From Azospirillum canadense (lineage in GTDB: Bacteria; Pseudomonadota; Alphaproteobacteria; Azospirillales; Azospirillaceae): a DNA stretch of 64,000 nt. Below the pieces are notes generated by a model. It was not told where the DNA came from. It saw nothing but the letters and a program-made list of their open reading frames with translations, and did not search any database. Positions within the stretch are counted from its first letter, which is position 1, and each line of letters opens with the position of its first letter. This document shows positions 27,135 through 36,156 of this stretch, piece by piece. The translations under genes were made by a program, and so were the position numbers. The DNA is taken from NCBI RefSeq assembly GCF_025961225.1, contig NZ_JAOQNG010000010.1, positions 52,501 through 116,500 of the forward strand. The letters are read 5' to 3'.

Positions 27135-27277
27135 GGCGGTCCGTTCATGATGGCTGTCTTGTCTCGCTGGTGCCCTGTCTCACGCGTCAGCCGCACCCTA
27201 GCGCAGCCGTCCGGGGAGCGCCAGCACCCCACCGGAGGCTTTCTTGTGGCGGACAAAATGCCTATGTGTTGGGGGCC

Positions 27278-28348
27278 ATGATCAGCGACACCCGCCCCGA
27301 CCCCCGTCTTGCCGCCGAGCGGCTTCTCACCTGGTACGACCACCACCGCCGCGACCTGCCCTGGCGATCTCGGCCGGGGGAGGAGGCCGACCCCTACCGG
27401 GTCTGGTTGTCGGAGATCATGCTCCAGCAGACCACGGTGCCGGCCGCCGCCCCCTACTTCCGGAACTTCACGGAGCGCTGGCCGACGGTGCATGACTTGG
27501 CGGCGGCGCCGCTGGACGACGTGCTGGTCGCCTGGGCGGGGCTCGGCTACTACGCGCGGGCGCGCAACCTGTACAAATGCGCGCAGGTCGTGGCGACGGA
27601 GATGGACGGACGCTTCCCGGACACGGAGGCGGAACTGCTGGAACTGCCGGGGATCGGCGCCTACACCGCCGCGGCGATCACCTCCATCGCCTTCGGGCGC
27701 AAGGCCACGGTGGTGGACGGCAACGTGGAGCGCGTGATCGCGCGCGTCTTCTCGGTGGAGGAGCCGCTGCCCAACGTCAAGCCGAAGCTGAAGGCGCTGG
27801 CCGCGACGCTGACCCCGGATTTCCGGCCCGGCGACTATGCCCAGGCGATGATGGACCTGGGCGCCACGGTCTGCACGCCGCGCAAGCCGAAATGCATGCT
27901 CTGCCCCTGGTCGGAGTGGTGCGCGGCGCGGGCGGCCGGCATCCAGGAGGAGCTTCCGCGCAAGGCCGCCAAGGCGGACAAGCCGACCCGGCGCGGCGTC
28001 GCCTACTGGCTGCTGAACCCGGAGGGCGCCGTCCTGCTGCGCCGGCGGGCGGAGCAGGGGCTGCTCGGCGGCATGACGGAGGTGCCCTCCACCGCTTGGA
28101 CCACGGCGGCGCCGATTGAGGCCGCCGTGGTGGAACAGGCGCCGCTGGACGCCGGCTGGCGCCGGCTGCCGGGCGTGGTCCGCCATACTTTCAGCCATTT
28201 TCACCTGGAACTTGAGGTCGTCGCCGCGAAGGCGGGCGACGGCTGGCGGCGTGCGGAGGGCCTGTGGGTCCCGGTCGACCGGCTGGGCGGGCAGGCGCTT
28301 CCCTCCGTCATGATGAAGGTGGTGCGCCACGCGCTTGCCCACGCTTGA
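27278..28348 (+). CDS. mutY: Adenine DNA glycosylase MutY
   Basis: The product has 356 residues. The glycosylase domain shows WRSRPGEEADPYRVWLSEIMLQQTTV with catalytic Glu46, the helix-hairpin-helix LLELPGIGAYTAAAITSIAFG and catalytic Asp in VVDGNVERVIARV. A [4Fe-4S] loop has four cysteines in C-x6-C-x2-C-x5-C spacing (TVCTPRKPKCMLCPWSEWC). The C-terminal NUDIX-like domain that reads 8-oxoguanine ends in GVVRHTFSHFHLELEVV. It removes adenine mispaired with 8-oxoG. The ATG at 27278 follows a G-rich ribosome site; upstream in-frame codons are not MutY-like. Confidence 0.96.
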   Translation: MISDTRPDPRLAAERLLTWYDHHRRDLPWRSRPGEEADPYRVWLSEIMLQQTTVPAAAPYFRNFTERWPTVHDLAAAPLDDVLVAWAGLGYYARARNLYKCAQVVATEMDGRFPDTEAELLELPGIGAYTAAAITSIAFGRKATVVDGNVERVIARVFSVEEPLPNVKPKLKALAATLTPDFRPGDYAQAMMDLGATVCTPRKPKCMLCPWSEWCAARAAGIQEELPRKAAKADKPTRRGVAYWLLNPEGAVLLRRRAEQGLLGGMTEVPSTAWTTAAPIEAAVVEQAPLDAGWRRLPGVVRHTFSHFHLELEVVAAKAGDGWRRAEGLWVPVDRLGGQALPSVMMKVVRHALAHA

Positions 28349-28365
28349 GATGTGGGGCATGAGGC

Positions 28366-29166
28366 ATGGCGAATGGGTGGAGCATGGTGCGGCGGGCGTT
28401 CCTGGTTTTCCTGACGGTGCTCCTGGTGGGGGCGCCGGCCGTGGCGGCCGAGTCGAAGGCGCCAGCGACGGCAAAGGAGAAGGCGCCGGCCGTGCGGCAG
28501 GTGTCGCTGGAACTGGTGCTGGCGGTGGACGGATCGGCCTCCATCACCGATGGGGATCTCGACTTCCAGCTCCAGGGCCACGCCGCGGCCTTGCTCGACC
28601 CTGCGCTGGCCGACGCGGTGTCGGCGGGCGGGGTGGCGGCGACGCTGGTCGTCTTCTCCGGCCCGCACAGCCTGAAGGTGCTGGTGCCCTGGACGATCCT
28701 GACCAGCGGCGAGGACGCCAAGGCCTTCTCACACAAGATCGCCGCGGCACCGCGCGGGCTCCAGGCCGACAGCACCGCGCTGGGCAGCGCCATCGACGAC
28801 TCGGCCCGCCTGTTCGACGGCAATGGGATCGAGGCGCCGCGCAAGGTCATCGACCTCGTCTCCAACGGATTCTCCAACAGCGGCCCGGACCCGGTGGAGG
28901 CGCGCAACCGCGCGGAAAGGCGCGGGATCACCATCAACGCGCTGGCGATCCTCGATGAATTTCCGTGGCTTGAAGAGTATTACCGGGAAAACGTGATCGC
29001 CGGTCCCAATTGCTTCGTCAAGACGGCCATGGACCGCGATAGCTTTGTTGAAGCGTTGCGCCAAAAATTGATCCAGGAGATTGCGTCGCTGCCGCCGAAA
29101 CAGCCGGCAATGCGGGGTGAAACATTGGGTCAAGCGTTCCCGGTTATCACGGCCGGCAACTATTGA
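28366..29166 (+). CDS. Secreted DUF1194 (VWA-like) protein
   Basis: The product has 266 residues with a Sec signal peptide (VRRAFLVFLTVLLVGAPAVAAE). The body is a von Willebrand A-like fold of the DUF1194 family, with a MIDAS-type metal site in LVLAVDGSASITDGD (DxSxS) and later DSTALGSAIDDSARL and VIDLVSNGFSNSG. Such proteins are periplasmic and probably bind a partner through a divalent cation; the biological role is not known. It starts 17 bases after mutY on the same strand, likely by read-through. A second ATG at 28384 is an alternative start. Confidence 0.85.
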   Translation: MANGWSMVRRAFLVFLTVLLVGAPAVAAESKAPATAKEKAPAVRQVSLELVLAVDGSASITDGDLDFQLQGHAAALLDPALADAVSAGGVAATLVVFSGPHSLKVLVPWTILTSGEDAKAFSHKIAAAPRGLQADSTALGSAIDDSARLFDGNGIEAPRKVIDLVSNGFSNSGPDPVEARNRAERRGITINALAILDEFPWLEEYYRENVIAGPNCFVKTAMDRDSFVEALRQKLIQEIASLPPKQPAMRGETLGQAFPVITAGNY

Positions 29167-29286
29167 CCGGGCCGCCGCCTGCGGTGCTAAGCCGCTGGCC
29201 TTTGAATTAAAATCGTCTGGTGACCGGGCGCGAGCGGCGCTAAGTTACTCAGGCGTGCAGTCGCCAGCTCGTGAACATCCTCGGGT

Positions 29287-31848
29287 ATGCAATTCCCGGA
29301 GCCGGCGCCCACCTGCGCGAGCGTCTGGGAAACGGGCATGCAGGATCGGGTGTCGGCGGGGCTGGCGGACATTGCCGTGGCGGACATCGCCGCGGCGGCT
29401 GGTATCGATACCGGCGGCTTGGACGCCGGCGGCGGGCGTCCCGCGGCCGCGCGGCCGACCATCGAGGACCAGCGCACCGGCCAGCGTTCCGACCAGCGCT
29501 CCGGACGCACCCGCAAGCCGCGCCTGCAGGGCGTCGCCATCGCCTTCATCGGCGCCGTCGCGCTGGTGCTCGCCACCCTGACCGCGGTGGTTGGGGCGGC
29601 CTTCCTCGGCATCGTCGGCATCGCGGAGGAGGCGCGCAATGCCACCGTCCCGCGCATCGGCGCCCAGCACCAGAACGCCATGACCGCCGCTCAGCTCAGC
29701 CGGTTGGCCGAGGTGATCCTGAACAGCCGCGACCGCGCCCGCCGCGCCGCCGCCCTGGAAGAGGCGGAGGCGCTGGCCAGCCAGTTCGCCCTGGTGGTGG
29801 ACGTCTCCGTCCTCGACAAGCTGGACCGCGCGGTGAACGCCGTGCGGCGGAGCAACCACCGCGCCGACCTGATCGACGCCCTGTCGGCCAGCATCCGCGA
29901 GACCCTGGCGCAGGTGGACGACGCGCTGGCGGTGGCCACTTCGCTGCTGGCAGAGCCGGACAAGGCCGTGCAGGACTACGCCTTCCTCAGCAACCTGTAC
30001 CACCTGCGCCGGCTGTACGGCGAGGCGGTGGCAGCCGACACGGCGGAGGCGCTGGCCCAGACGGACGGCGACATCGTGGCGCTGCTGCGCACCCAGCGGG
30101 CCATGCTCGGCGGCCTGTCCGTCGCCAGCCGGCCGGCGGGGGAGGGCGATCAGCCGCAACGGCTCGCCGCGGTGCTGGACCGCTTTGCGGCGGCGCGTTC
30201 GCTGGCCGACCTGCATCGCGGCCGGCTGACCGTGCAGGCGCAAGTCCGGCAGGACAGCGACCTCGCCTACCGGCAACTCCGGCAACTGGCGGAAAGCCTG
30301 TCCAGCGACGCCGCCGCCACCACGCTGGGCATGGCGGAGCGCATCGTCGACTATGGCCGCCGCGGCCTGTGGAGCAGCGTCGCCGGCATCGCCGCGACCA
30401 TCCTGCTGCTGGGCACCGTGGCGGTCCTGCTGCGCCGGCACGTGGTGAAGCCGGTGCTGCGGGTCAGCGATTCGCTGAACGTGCTTCAGGAGGATCCGCA
30501 GCCGGTGTCGCTGCCGCCCGCGTCGCTGGAGGAGTTCGACCGCATCGGCCGGGCGGTGGAGCGCTTCGCCGACGTGATGGTCACCCTGCACACGCAGACC
30601 GCCGCGCTGAAGTCCAGCGAGGGGCGGCTCAGCACCATCCTGCAAAGCTCGCCCTTTCCGATCGTCATCGCGCGCCGCGCCGACGGGCGCATCCTGTTCG
30701 CCAACGCGCCGACCACCGATCTGCTGGAATTGCCGTCCGCCGACGCGCTGGGCCGTGCGGTGCCGGACTTCGTGGAGGATGCCATCGACTGGCGGTCCTT
30801 CGCCGACGACGTGTTCCGCCGCGGACGGCTGACCGATTTCGAGACCCGGCTGAGGACGGCGGACGCCCGCCCCTTCTGGGGCGTCCTGTCGGCCATGGCG
30901 ATGGATTACGAGGGCGAGGAGGCGATGTTCCTGGCGCTCCACGACATCTCCGCCCGCAAATACGCGGAGAACGCGCTGGTCACCGCCAAGGACCAGGCGG
31001 AGCGCGCGCTCCACGACCTGCAGCGCACGCAGAAAAGCCTCGTCCAGGCGGAAAAGCTGGCCTCGCTGGGCGCACTGGTGGCCGGAGTCGCGCACGAGAT
31101 CAACACGCCCGTCGGCATCGGCGTCACCGCCGCTTCCTACCTCGGCGAACTGACGCGCCAGTTCAAGCGCACGGTCACCGACGGGGGCGTGCGCCGCCGC
31201 GACCTGGACGACTTCGTCGACCGGATCGAGGAGGCCGCCTCCATGATCCTCGCCAACCTGGAGCGCGCCTGCACGCTGGTGCAGAGCTTCAAACAGGTGG
31301 CCGTCGACCAGACATCGGAAGCGCGGCGTCCCTTCGACCTGCGCGGCTATTTGGAAGGGGTGCTGGGCAGCCTCGCCCCGCAGTTGAAGCGCACGCCGCA
31401 CCGCGTCACGCTCGACTGCCCGGACGGCATCACCATGGACAGCTACCCGGGCGCCCTGTCGCAGGTGGTGTCGAACCTCGTCATCAACGCGCTGGTGCAC
31501 GCCTTCCGTCCGGACGCGCCCGGCCTGATCACCATCACCGTCCGCCGCGACGGGGCCGCGGGCGTGGTGGTGGACTTCACCGACGACGGCCGGGGGATCC
31601 CGCCGGAAAACCTGGAACGGATCTTCGAGCCCTTCTTCACGACCCGCCGCACCGAGGGCGGCAGTGGGCTGGGGCTGCACATCGTCTACAACATCGTGGT
31701 CGGCACGCTGGGCGGCCGCATCGCCGTGGCGTCCCAGCCGGGGGACGGCTGCCGCTTCACCATCGGCCTGCCACTGACCGCCGCCCCCATGGCCCAGCCG
31801 GCCGTCGCCGCGGGACGCGTGGACGCGCCGCAGGCGGAACTGGCGTAA
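29287..31848 (+). CDS. Membrane PAS-domain sensor histidine kinase
   Basis: The product has up to 853 residues. After a long N-terminal cytoplasmic region come a membrane helix (about 83-112), a helical periplasmic sensor, a second helix (about 363-380), a HAMP-like linker, a PAS domain (about 440-560, LSTILQSSPFPIVIARRADGRILFAN), a coiled coil and the HisKA motif EKLASLGALVAGVAHEINTPVGIG, then HATPase (NLVINALVHAF, DDGRGIPPENLERIFEPFFTTRR, GSGLGLHIVYNIV). It resembles DctB/FixL-like kinases of the NtrB type but has no adjacent response regulator. The start is uncertain: ATG 29338 would remove 17 residues. Confidence 0.88.
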   Translation: MQFPEPAPTCASVWETGMQDRVSAGLADIAVADIAAAAGIDTGGLDAGGGRPAAARPTIEDQRTGQRSDQRSGRTRKPRLQGVAIAFIGAVALVLATLTAVVGAAFLGIVGIAEEARNATVPRIGAQHQNAMTAAQLSRLAEVILNSRDRARRAAALEEAEALASQFALVVDVSVLDKLDRAVNAVRRSNHRADLIDALSASIRETLAQVDDALAVATSLLAEPDKAVQDYAFLSNLYHLRRLYGEAVAADTAEALAQTDGDIVALLRTQRAMLGGLSVASRPAGEGDQPQRLAAVLDRFAAARSLADLHRGRLTVQAQVRQDSDLAYRQLRQLAESLSSDAAATTLGMAERIVDYGRRGLWSSVAGIAATILLLGTVAVLLRRHVVKPVLRVSDSLNVLQEDPQPVSLPPASLEEFDRIGRAVERFADVMVTLHTQTAALKSSEGRLSTILQSSPFPIVIARRADGRILFANAPTTDLLELPSADALGRAVPDFVEDAIDWRSFADDVFRRGRLTDFETRLRTADARPFWGVLSAMAMDYEGEEAMFLALHDISARKYAENALVTAKDQAERALHDLQRTQKSLVQAEKLASLGALVAGVAHEINTPVGIGVTAASYLGELTRQFKRTVTDGGVRRRDLDDFVDRIEEAASMILANLERACTLVQSFKQVAVDQTSEARRPFDLRGYLEGVLGSLAPQLKRTPHRVTLDCPDGITMDSYPGALSQVVSNLVINALVHAFRPDAPGLITITVRRDGAAGVVVDFTDDGRGIPPENLERIFEPFFTTRRTEGGSGLGLHIVYNIVVGTLGGRIAVASQPGDGCRFTIGLPLTAAPMAQPAVAAGRVDAPQAELA

Positions 31849-31849
31849 G

Positions 31850-31882
31850 CCCCCTCTCCCAGCGGGGCTGGGGGAGGAGGGC
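31850..31882. repeat. GC-rich palindrome between convergent genes
   Basis: CTCTCCCAGC pairs with GCTGGGGGAG (one mismatch) between the kinase stop and the folB stop. It probably acts as a bidirectional terminator and belongs to the same repeat family as 22335 and 42484. Confidence 0.6.
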
Positions 31883-31884
31883 TG

Positions 31885-32289
31885 TTACGCCCGTGACCGC
31901 TCGATCTCGACGCCGACGCTGGCGGCGTCGGGGAAGACGTCCAGCTTTTCCACCCGCACCCGCGCGGTGCCGACGCGGTCGTCTTCCAGGCAGCGGTCGG
32001 CGATGCGTTCGGCCAGCGTTTCGATCAGGGTGACGTGACCCTGGCTGACCAGAGCCTTCACCACCGCGGCCATATCCTCGCCGGTCACGCCGGGGGCGGC
32101 GAGGTCCAGCTCCAGGTTCAGGCGGATCCGCTGCGACTTGATCCGTTCATGGGCATAAACGCCGATCAAAGCGTCCATGACGAGATCGCGCACGAAACAA
32201 CGGGTGGACGTCGTCTGGGCCGGGCGTGGCGCCGGTGCGGTGGCCGGTGCGGTGGCCGGTGCGGTGATGGTGGCGAAGAGCTTGTTCAT
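31885..32289 (-). CDS. folB: Dihydroneopterin aldolase family protein (FolB)
   Basis: The product has 134 residues. The FolB core is clear: FVRDLVMDALIGVYAHERIKSQRIRLNLELDL, and the C-terminal VTLIETLAERIADRCLEDDRVGTARVRVEKLDVFPDAASVGVEIER. The enzyme converts dihydroneopterin to 6-hydroxymethyl-dihydropterin in folate synthesis. The N-terminus is extended by about 25 residues that include a TAPATAPATAPAP stretch coded by a 12-bp sequence repeated three times. The start is MNKLFATI; MIRVCAMNK six residues earlier is possible. No other fol gene is adjacent. Confidence 0.88.
   Translation of the reverse strand: MNKLFATITAPATAPATAPAPRPAQTTSTRCFVRDLVMDALIGVYAHERIKSQRIRLNLELDLAAPGVTGEDMAAVVKALVSQGHVTLIETLAERIADRCLEDDRVGTARVRVEKLDVFPDAASVGVEIERSRA
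32231..32266. repeat. 12-bp tandem repeat, three copies, inside folB
   Basis: GCCGGTGCGGTG is repeated exactly three times and codes for the TAPA repeats in the FolB N-terminal extension. Copy number is a candidate for strain variation. Confidence 0.9.
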
Positions 32290-32378
32290 GGCGCACACGC
32301 GTATCACGCCGCCACGAGCCTGCCAAGGCGTCGCGGCGGCGTTTCCCGGTGGTCTCCCCTGCTGATAAGGAAGGGCGG

Positions 32379-33467
32379 CTATGGCGCCGGGGCTTCGGAG
32401 CGGATGCGCTCGCGCAGCACGTCGATGGGGCGCAGGTCGTCGCCGTCCTCGTAATGCCAGAAGGTCCAGCCGTTGCAGGCCGGCAGGCCGGCCATGGCCG
32501 CACCCACCTGGTGGATGGAGCCGCGGTGGTCGCCGCGCGCGTTGGAGCCGACCAGCGTGCCGTCGGCGCGCACCAGCGCGCGGTTGAGGCGCCGCTGGTC
32601 GAACAGCGAGGTGCCCGGGCGCAGCAGGCCGCGCTCCACCACCCAGCCGAAGGGGATGCGTGGGGCGGAACGCTTGGGCGGCGTGTCGAGCACCGACGGA
32701 TCCGGTGCCTCCTCCACCGCGTCGATGCGGGCCTGGGCGGCCTTCACGTAGGTGTCGTCACGCTCCAGACCGATCCAATTGCGGCCAAGCCGCTTGGCCA
32801 CCGCGCCGGTGGTGCCGGTGCCGAAGAAGGGATCCAGCACCGTGTCGCCCGGTCGCGAGGAGGACAGCAGCACCCGGTACAGCAGCGATTCCGGCTTTTG
32901 CGTCGGGTGGGTCTTCCGCCCGTCCTCGTCGCGCAGCCGCTCCCCACCGCTGCAGATCGGCAGCAGCCAGTCGCTGCGCATCTGGAGGTCGTCGTTCAGC
33001 GCCTTCATGGCGTCGTAATTGAAGCGGTAGCGCGCGTCCTTCTCGCGCGAGGCCCAAATCATGGTCTCATGCGCGTTGGCGAAGCGCGTGCCGCGGAAGT
33101 TCGGCATCGGGTTGGTCTTGCGCCAGATGATGTCGTTCAGAATCCAGAAGCCCAGATTCTGCAAGGTGGCGCCGACGCGGAAGATGTTGTGGTAGCTGCC
33201 GATCACCCACAACGATCCCTCGGGTTTCAGGATGCGGCGCGCGGCGGCCAGCCAGTCGCGGGTGAAGCGGTCGTAAGTCTCGAAATCCTCGAACTTGTCC
33301 CAGTCCTCTTCCACTCCATCGACCTTGGAATGGTTCGGACGCAAGAGTTCACCCCCCAATTGGAGGTTATAAGGCGGATCTGCAAAGACAAGATCGACCG
33401 ATTCGGCCGGCAATTCATTCATTAGGGCGATGCAATCGCCCACCAGAATTTTGTTCAGGGGGAGCAT
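32379..33467 (-). CDS. ccrM: CcrM-type adenine DNA methyltransferase (GANTC)
   Basis: The product has 362 residues. The beta-class order is seen: catalytic DPPY (VFADPPYNLQL, residues 30-33) precedes the AdoMet motif VLDPFFGTGTTGAVAKRLG. The sequence and the roughly 100-residue C-terminal extension (FGWVVERGLLRPGTSLFDQRR, NARGDHRGSIHQVGAAMAGLPACNGWTFWHYE) match the cell-cycle methyltransferase CcrM, which methylates the adenine in GANTC after replication. No restriction enzyme is adjacent. The ATG at 33467 is preceded by a cluster of three GANTC sites, so autoregulation is likely. Cell-cycle control is known for the family in Caulobacter and inferred here. Confidence 0.95.
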   Translation of the reverse strand: MLPLNKILVGDCIALMNELPAESVDLVFADPPYNLQLGGELLRPNHSKVDGVEEDWDKFEDFETYDRFTRDWLAAARRILKPEGSLWVIGSYHNIFRVGATLQNLGFWILNDIIWRKTNPMPNFRGTRFANAHETMIWASREKDARYRFNYDAMKALNDDLQMRSDWLLPICSGGERLRDEDGRKTHPTQKPESLLYRVLLSSSRPGDTVLDPFFGTGTTGAVAKRLGRNWIGLERDDTYVKAAQARIDAVEEAPDPSVLDTPPKRSAPRIPFGWVVERGLLRPGTSLFDQRRLNRALVRADGTLVGSNARGDHRGSIHQVGAAMAGLPACNGWTFWHYEDGDDLRPIDVLRERIRSEAPAP

Positions 33468-33487
33468 TGACGCAAACCAACAGCAGC

Positions 33488-33523
33488 GACTCACTCGCTT
33501 GGACAATGATTCGCCGCCGAGTC
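33488..33523 (-). promoter_or_regulatory. Cluster of three GANTC sites upstream of ccrM
   Basis: GACTC (33488), GATTC (33508) and GAGTC (33519) all fit GANTC within 36 bases of the 92-base gap between ccrM and rnhB. Methylation state at such sites controls ccrM transcription in Caulobacter; the same role is inferred. Confidence 0.7.
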
Positions 33524-33559
33524 GCCGTCAACTGGTTTCTTACCCCGGAATCCCGGCGC

Positions 33560-34243
33560 TCAGTCCGCCAGCGCTTTTTGCGCGCGCACTGGTGCAAAAC
33601 TGACTCGGTGGTGCGCCGTGACACCGTGCTGGCGCAGGGCGTCCAGATGCTCCGGCGTGGGATAGCCGGCGTTGCGCTCCCAGCCGTACTGCGGGTGCAG
33701 GGCGGCCAGCCGGGCCATCTCGCGGTCGCGCGCCACCTTGGCGACGATGGAGGCGGCGGCGATGGACTGGCTGCGCCCGTCGCCCTTGACGATAGCCTCG
33801 GCCAGGCAGGGCAGGGCGGGCTTGAACTTGCCGTCGATCAGCGCGACGGCCGGCGCCTCCCCCGGCAGTGCGGCGTAAGCGCGGGCCATGGCGAGCAGCG
33901 TCGCCTTGTGGATGTTCAGGTCGTCGATCTCCGCGGCGCTGGCCTCGGCGAGCGCCACAGCCAGGGCGTGGGCGCGGATTTCCGGCTCCAGTTCCTCGCG
34001 GACGCGCTGGCTCAGCGCCTTGCTGTCGTTGATCGCGCGGGCGACGTGCGCCGGCAGCCCGTCGGGCGGCAGGACCACGGCGGCGGCGACCACCGGACCG
34101 GCCAGCGGCCCGCGCCCGACCTCGTCGATGCCGCAGACGAGCCGCCCCTGGCCGAGCGCCAACTCGAAGGACAGGTCGGGCTGCGGGCGCGGCGCCTTGC
34201 TGTCTTTGGTGGCGCGGGTTGGCTTGGGGCTGGTCGTCGTCAT
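33560..34243 (-). CDS. rnhB: Ribonuclease HII
   Basis: The product has 227 residues. The active-site motif CGIDEVGRGPLAGPVVAAAVVL carries the Asp-Glu pair; NDSKALSQRVREEL and a second acidic site near VALIDGKFKPAL follow, then SIAAASIVAKVARDREM and YGWERNAGYPTPEHLDAL. It cuts RNA in RNA-DNA hybrids and removes misincorporated ribonucleotides. The start MTTTSPKP gives a short basic N-terminal extension; an upstream frame to 34339 is not family-like. It lies upstream of ccrM on the same strand, the usual alphaproteobacterial neighbourhood. Confidence 0.95.
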   Translation of the reverse strand: MTTTSPKPTRATKDSKAPRPQPDLSFELALGQGRLVCGIDEVGRGPLAGPVVAAAVVLPPDGLPAHVARAINDSKALSQRVREELEPEIRAHALAVALAEASAAEIDDLNIHKATLLAMARAYAALPGEAPAVALIDGKFKPALPCLAEAIVKGDGRSQSIAAASIVAKVARDREMARLAALHPQYGWERNAGYPTPEHLDALRQHGVTAHHRVSFAPVRAQKALAD

Positions 34244-34482
34244 GGTCGCATCTCGGCAAGGGGGCGCGCAGGATAGCCGCGGGGACGGCCGGCGGGCAAT
34301 CGCCTGAGGTTGTTTGGGTCGCGTCGTCGGGGGCACCAAGGAACGCGGATTGCGCGGATTTAGGCACGGATTTCATGGATCAGGCCTGTCCGAAGGGCCG
34401 CTGTGTCGCAGTCGGGCGCGCTGAACCGGGCGGTTCCGTGAAATCCGTGTCGAATGTTGCCCGCGGCTCCCGCGCGTCGCGT

Positions 34483-35241
34483 TCAGCCGCCGCCGTCCGT
34501 CGGCCCGCCCGGCATGCGACCGCTCGCCAGCTGGTCGATGTAGATGCGGGTCAGCGACCGCAGGATCGGCGGCATGGCGGCCACCGCCTTCACGAACTGG
34601 TCCTTGCGGATGACTTCGCAGACGGTCGCCTCCAGCGCCACGGCCGCCGCGGCGCGCGGTCGGCCGGTGAGCAGCGCCAGATCCCCGAAGATGCGGCCGG
34701 GGCCGAGCACGGCGATCTGTGCCCCGTCGCGCCGGATGCCGACCAATCCCGATTGGATCAGATAGGCGGCGGTCCCCTCATCGCCCTGCTGGAAGAAGGA
34801 ATGCCCAACGCGGAACATCCGCCGGTCCATGACGGTGGTGTGGGAGGTCGAGGAGCGGATGTCGGTGCCGCCCTCCCGCCGTTCCGGCTGCGGCAGCCCG
34901 TATGTGCGGCGAATGGCCGCGATCAGGCTTTCCAGCAGATAGGAGGCGAGCGGCGGGCATTTGCACAGCAGTGTCCGGAACGTCTCGCGCGACAACTCGA
35001 CGGCGGTCACGTCGCTGGTCGCGCGGACGGTGGCGCTGCGCGCGCCGTCGTCGATCAGCGCCATCTCGCCCACCACGGCGTTGGCACCGACCGTGCCCAG
35101 GCAGCGCTGCTCCTCCGGGCCGTCCAGCAGGATGTCCAGCGTCCCGGCCTCGACCAGCCAGGCGCGATCGCCTCGGTCGCCCTGGCGCATCAGCACGGTG
35201 CCGACGGGAATCCGTCGGCGCGGCAAGGTGGCGTCGGTCAT
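34483..35241 (-). CDS. Double cyclic-nucleotide-binding domain protein
   Basis: The product has 252 residues and holds two CAP_ED folds with no DNA-binding or catalytic domain. The first (about 10-105) shows VGTVLMRQGDRGDRAWLVEAGTLDILL and GANAVVGEMALIDDGARSATVRA. The second (about 135-235) shows GHSFFQQGDEGTAAYLIQSGLVGIRR and LGPGRIFGDLALLTGRPRAAAAVAL. Both phosphate-binding cassettes keep the GE/GD-x-AL...R pattern, so both could bind cyclic nucleotide or have lost it. It is monocistronic and of unknown partner. A 240-base gap to rnhB holds no gene. Confidence 0.82.
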   Translation of the reverse strand: MTDATLPRRRIPVGTVLMRQGDRGDRAWLVEAGTLDILLDGPEEQRCLGTVGANAVVGEMALIDDGARSATVRATSDVTAVELSRETFRTLLCKCPPLASYLLESLIAAIRRTYGLPQPERREGGTDIRSSTSHTTVMDRRMFRVGHSFFQQGDEGTAAYLIQSGLVGIRRDGAQIAVLGPGRIFGDLALLTGRPRAAAAVALEATVCEVIRKDQFVKAVAAMPPILRSLTRIYIDQLASGRMPGGPTDGGG

Positions 35242-35425
35242 GGCCCTGGTCTGTGCAGTCCGTCCACTGTTCCGCGCATTCTAGCCGAATTGCCCCAACC
35301 GCTGGATGGCTTTTTGCCGGAACCGCGCGCGACGCCCGCATCAGGCATTGGTCTTGGCGGACGGCGGCGGCTGCGCTATGCATGGCGCCCTTGACGACGA
35401 GAGGCGACGACGAGAGGCCCGACCG

Positions 35426-35926
<501 letters not shown>

Positions 35927-36156
35927 ATTCGGTGCTGAACCCGGGGGCGGAACCGCGGGCATGCGCCGATTTTCGAGGCAATTGAGACATTTTGGGTCGC
36001 CCGGCGTCTCCGGGCGGCCCTGAGCGTGTTTTTTGGCGGTTTGTCCCCGCCCTGGGCGCGCATCTCAATTGAAAAGCCGGGCCGAACCGATCATCTTCGA
36101 ACCGCCGCGCCCCGTTTGCTGGGTTGCGGCCGATCACGAAAGATGAGACCACACGT

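Noticed and set aside
29245..31680. 811-residue minus-strand frame opposite a sensor kinase
   Set aside because: Shadow frame; the plus strand carries HisKA and HATPase motifs.
32231..32266. CRISPR-like short repeat
   Set aside because: Units are contiguous 12-mers without spacers and lie in frame in a gene.
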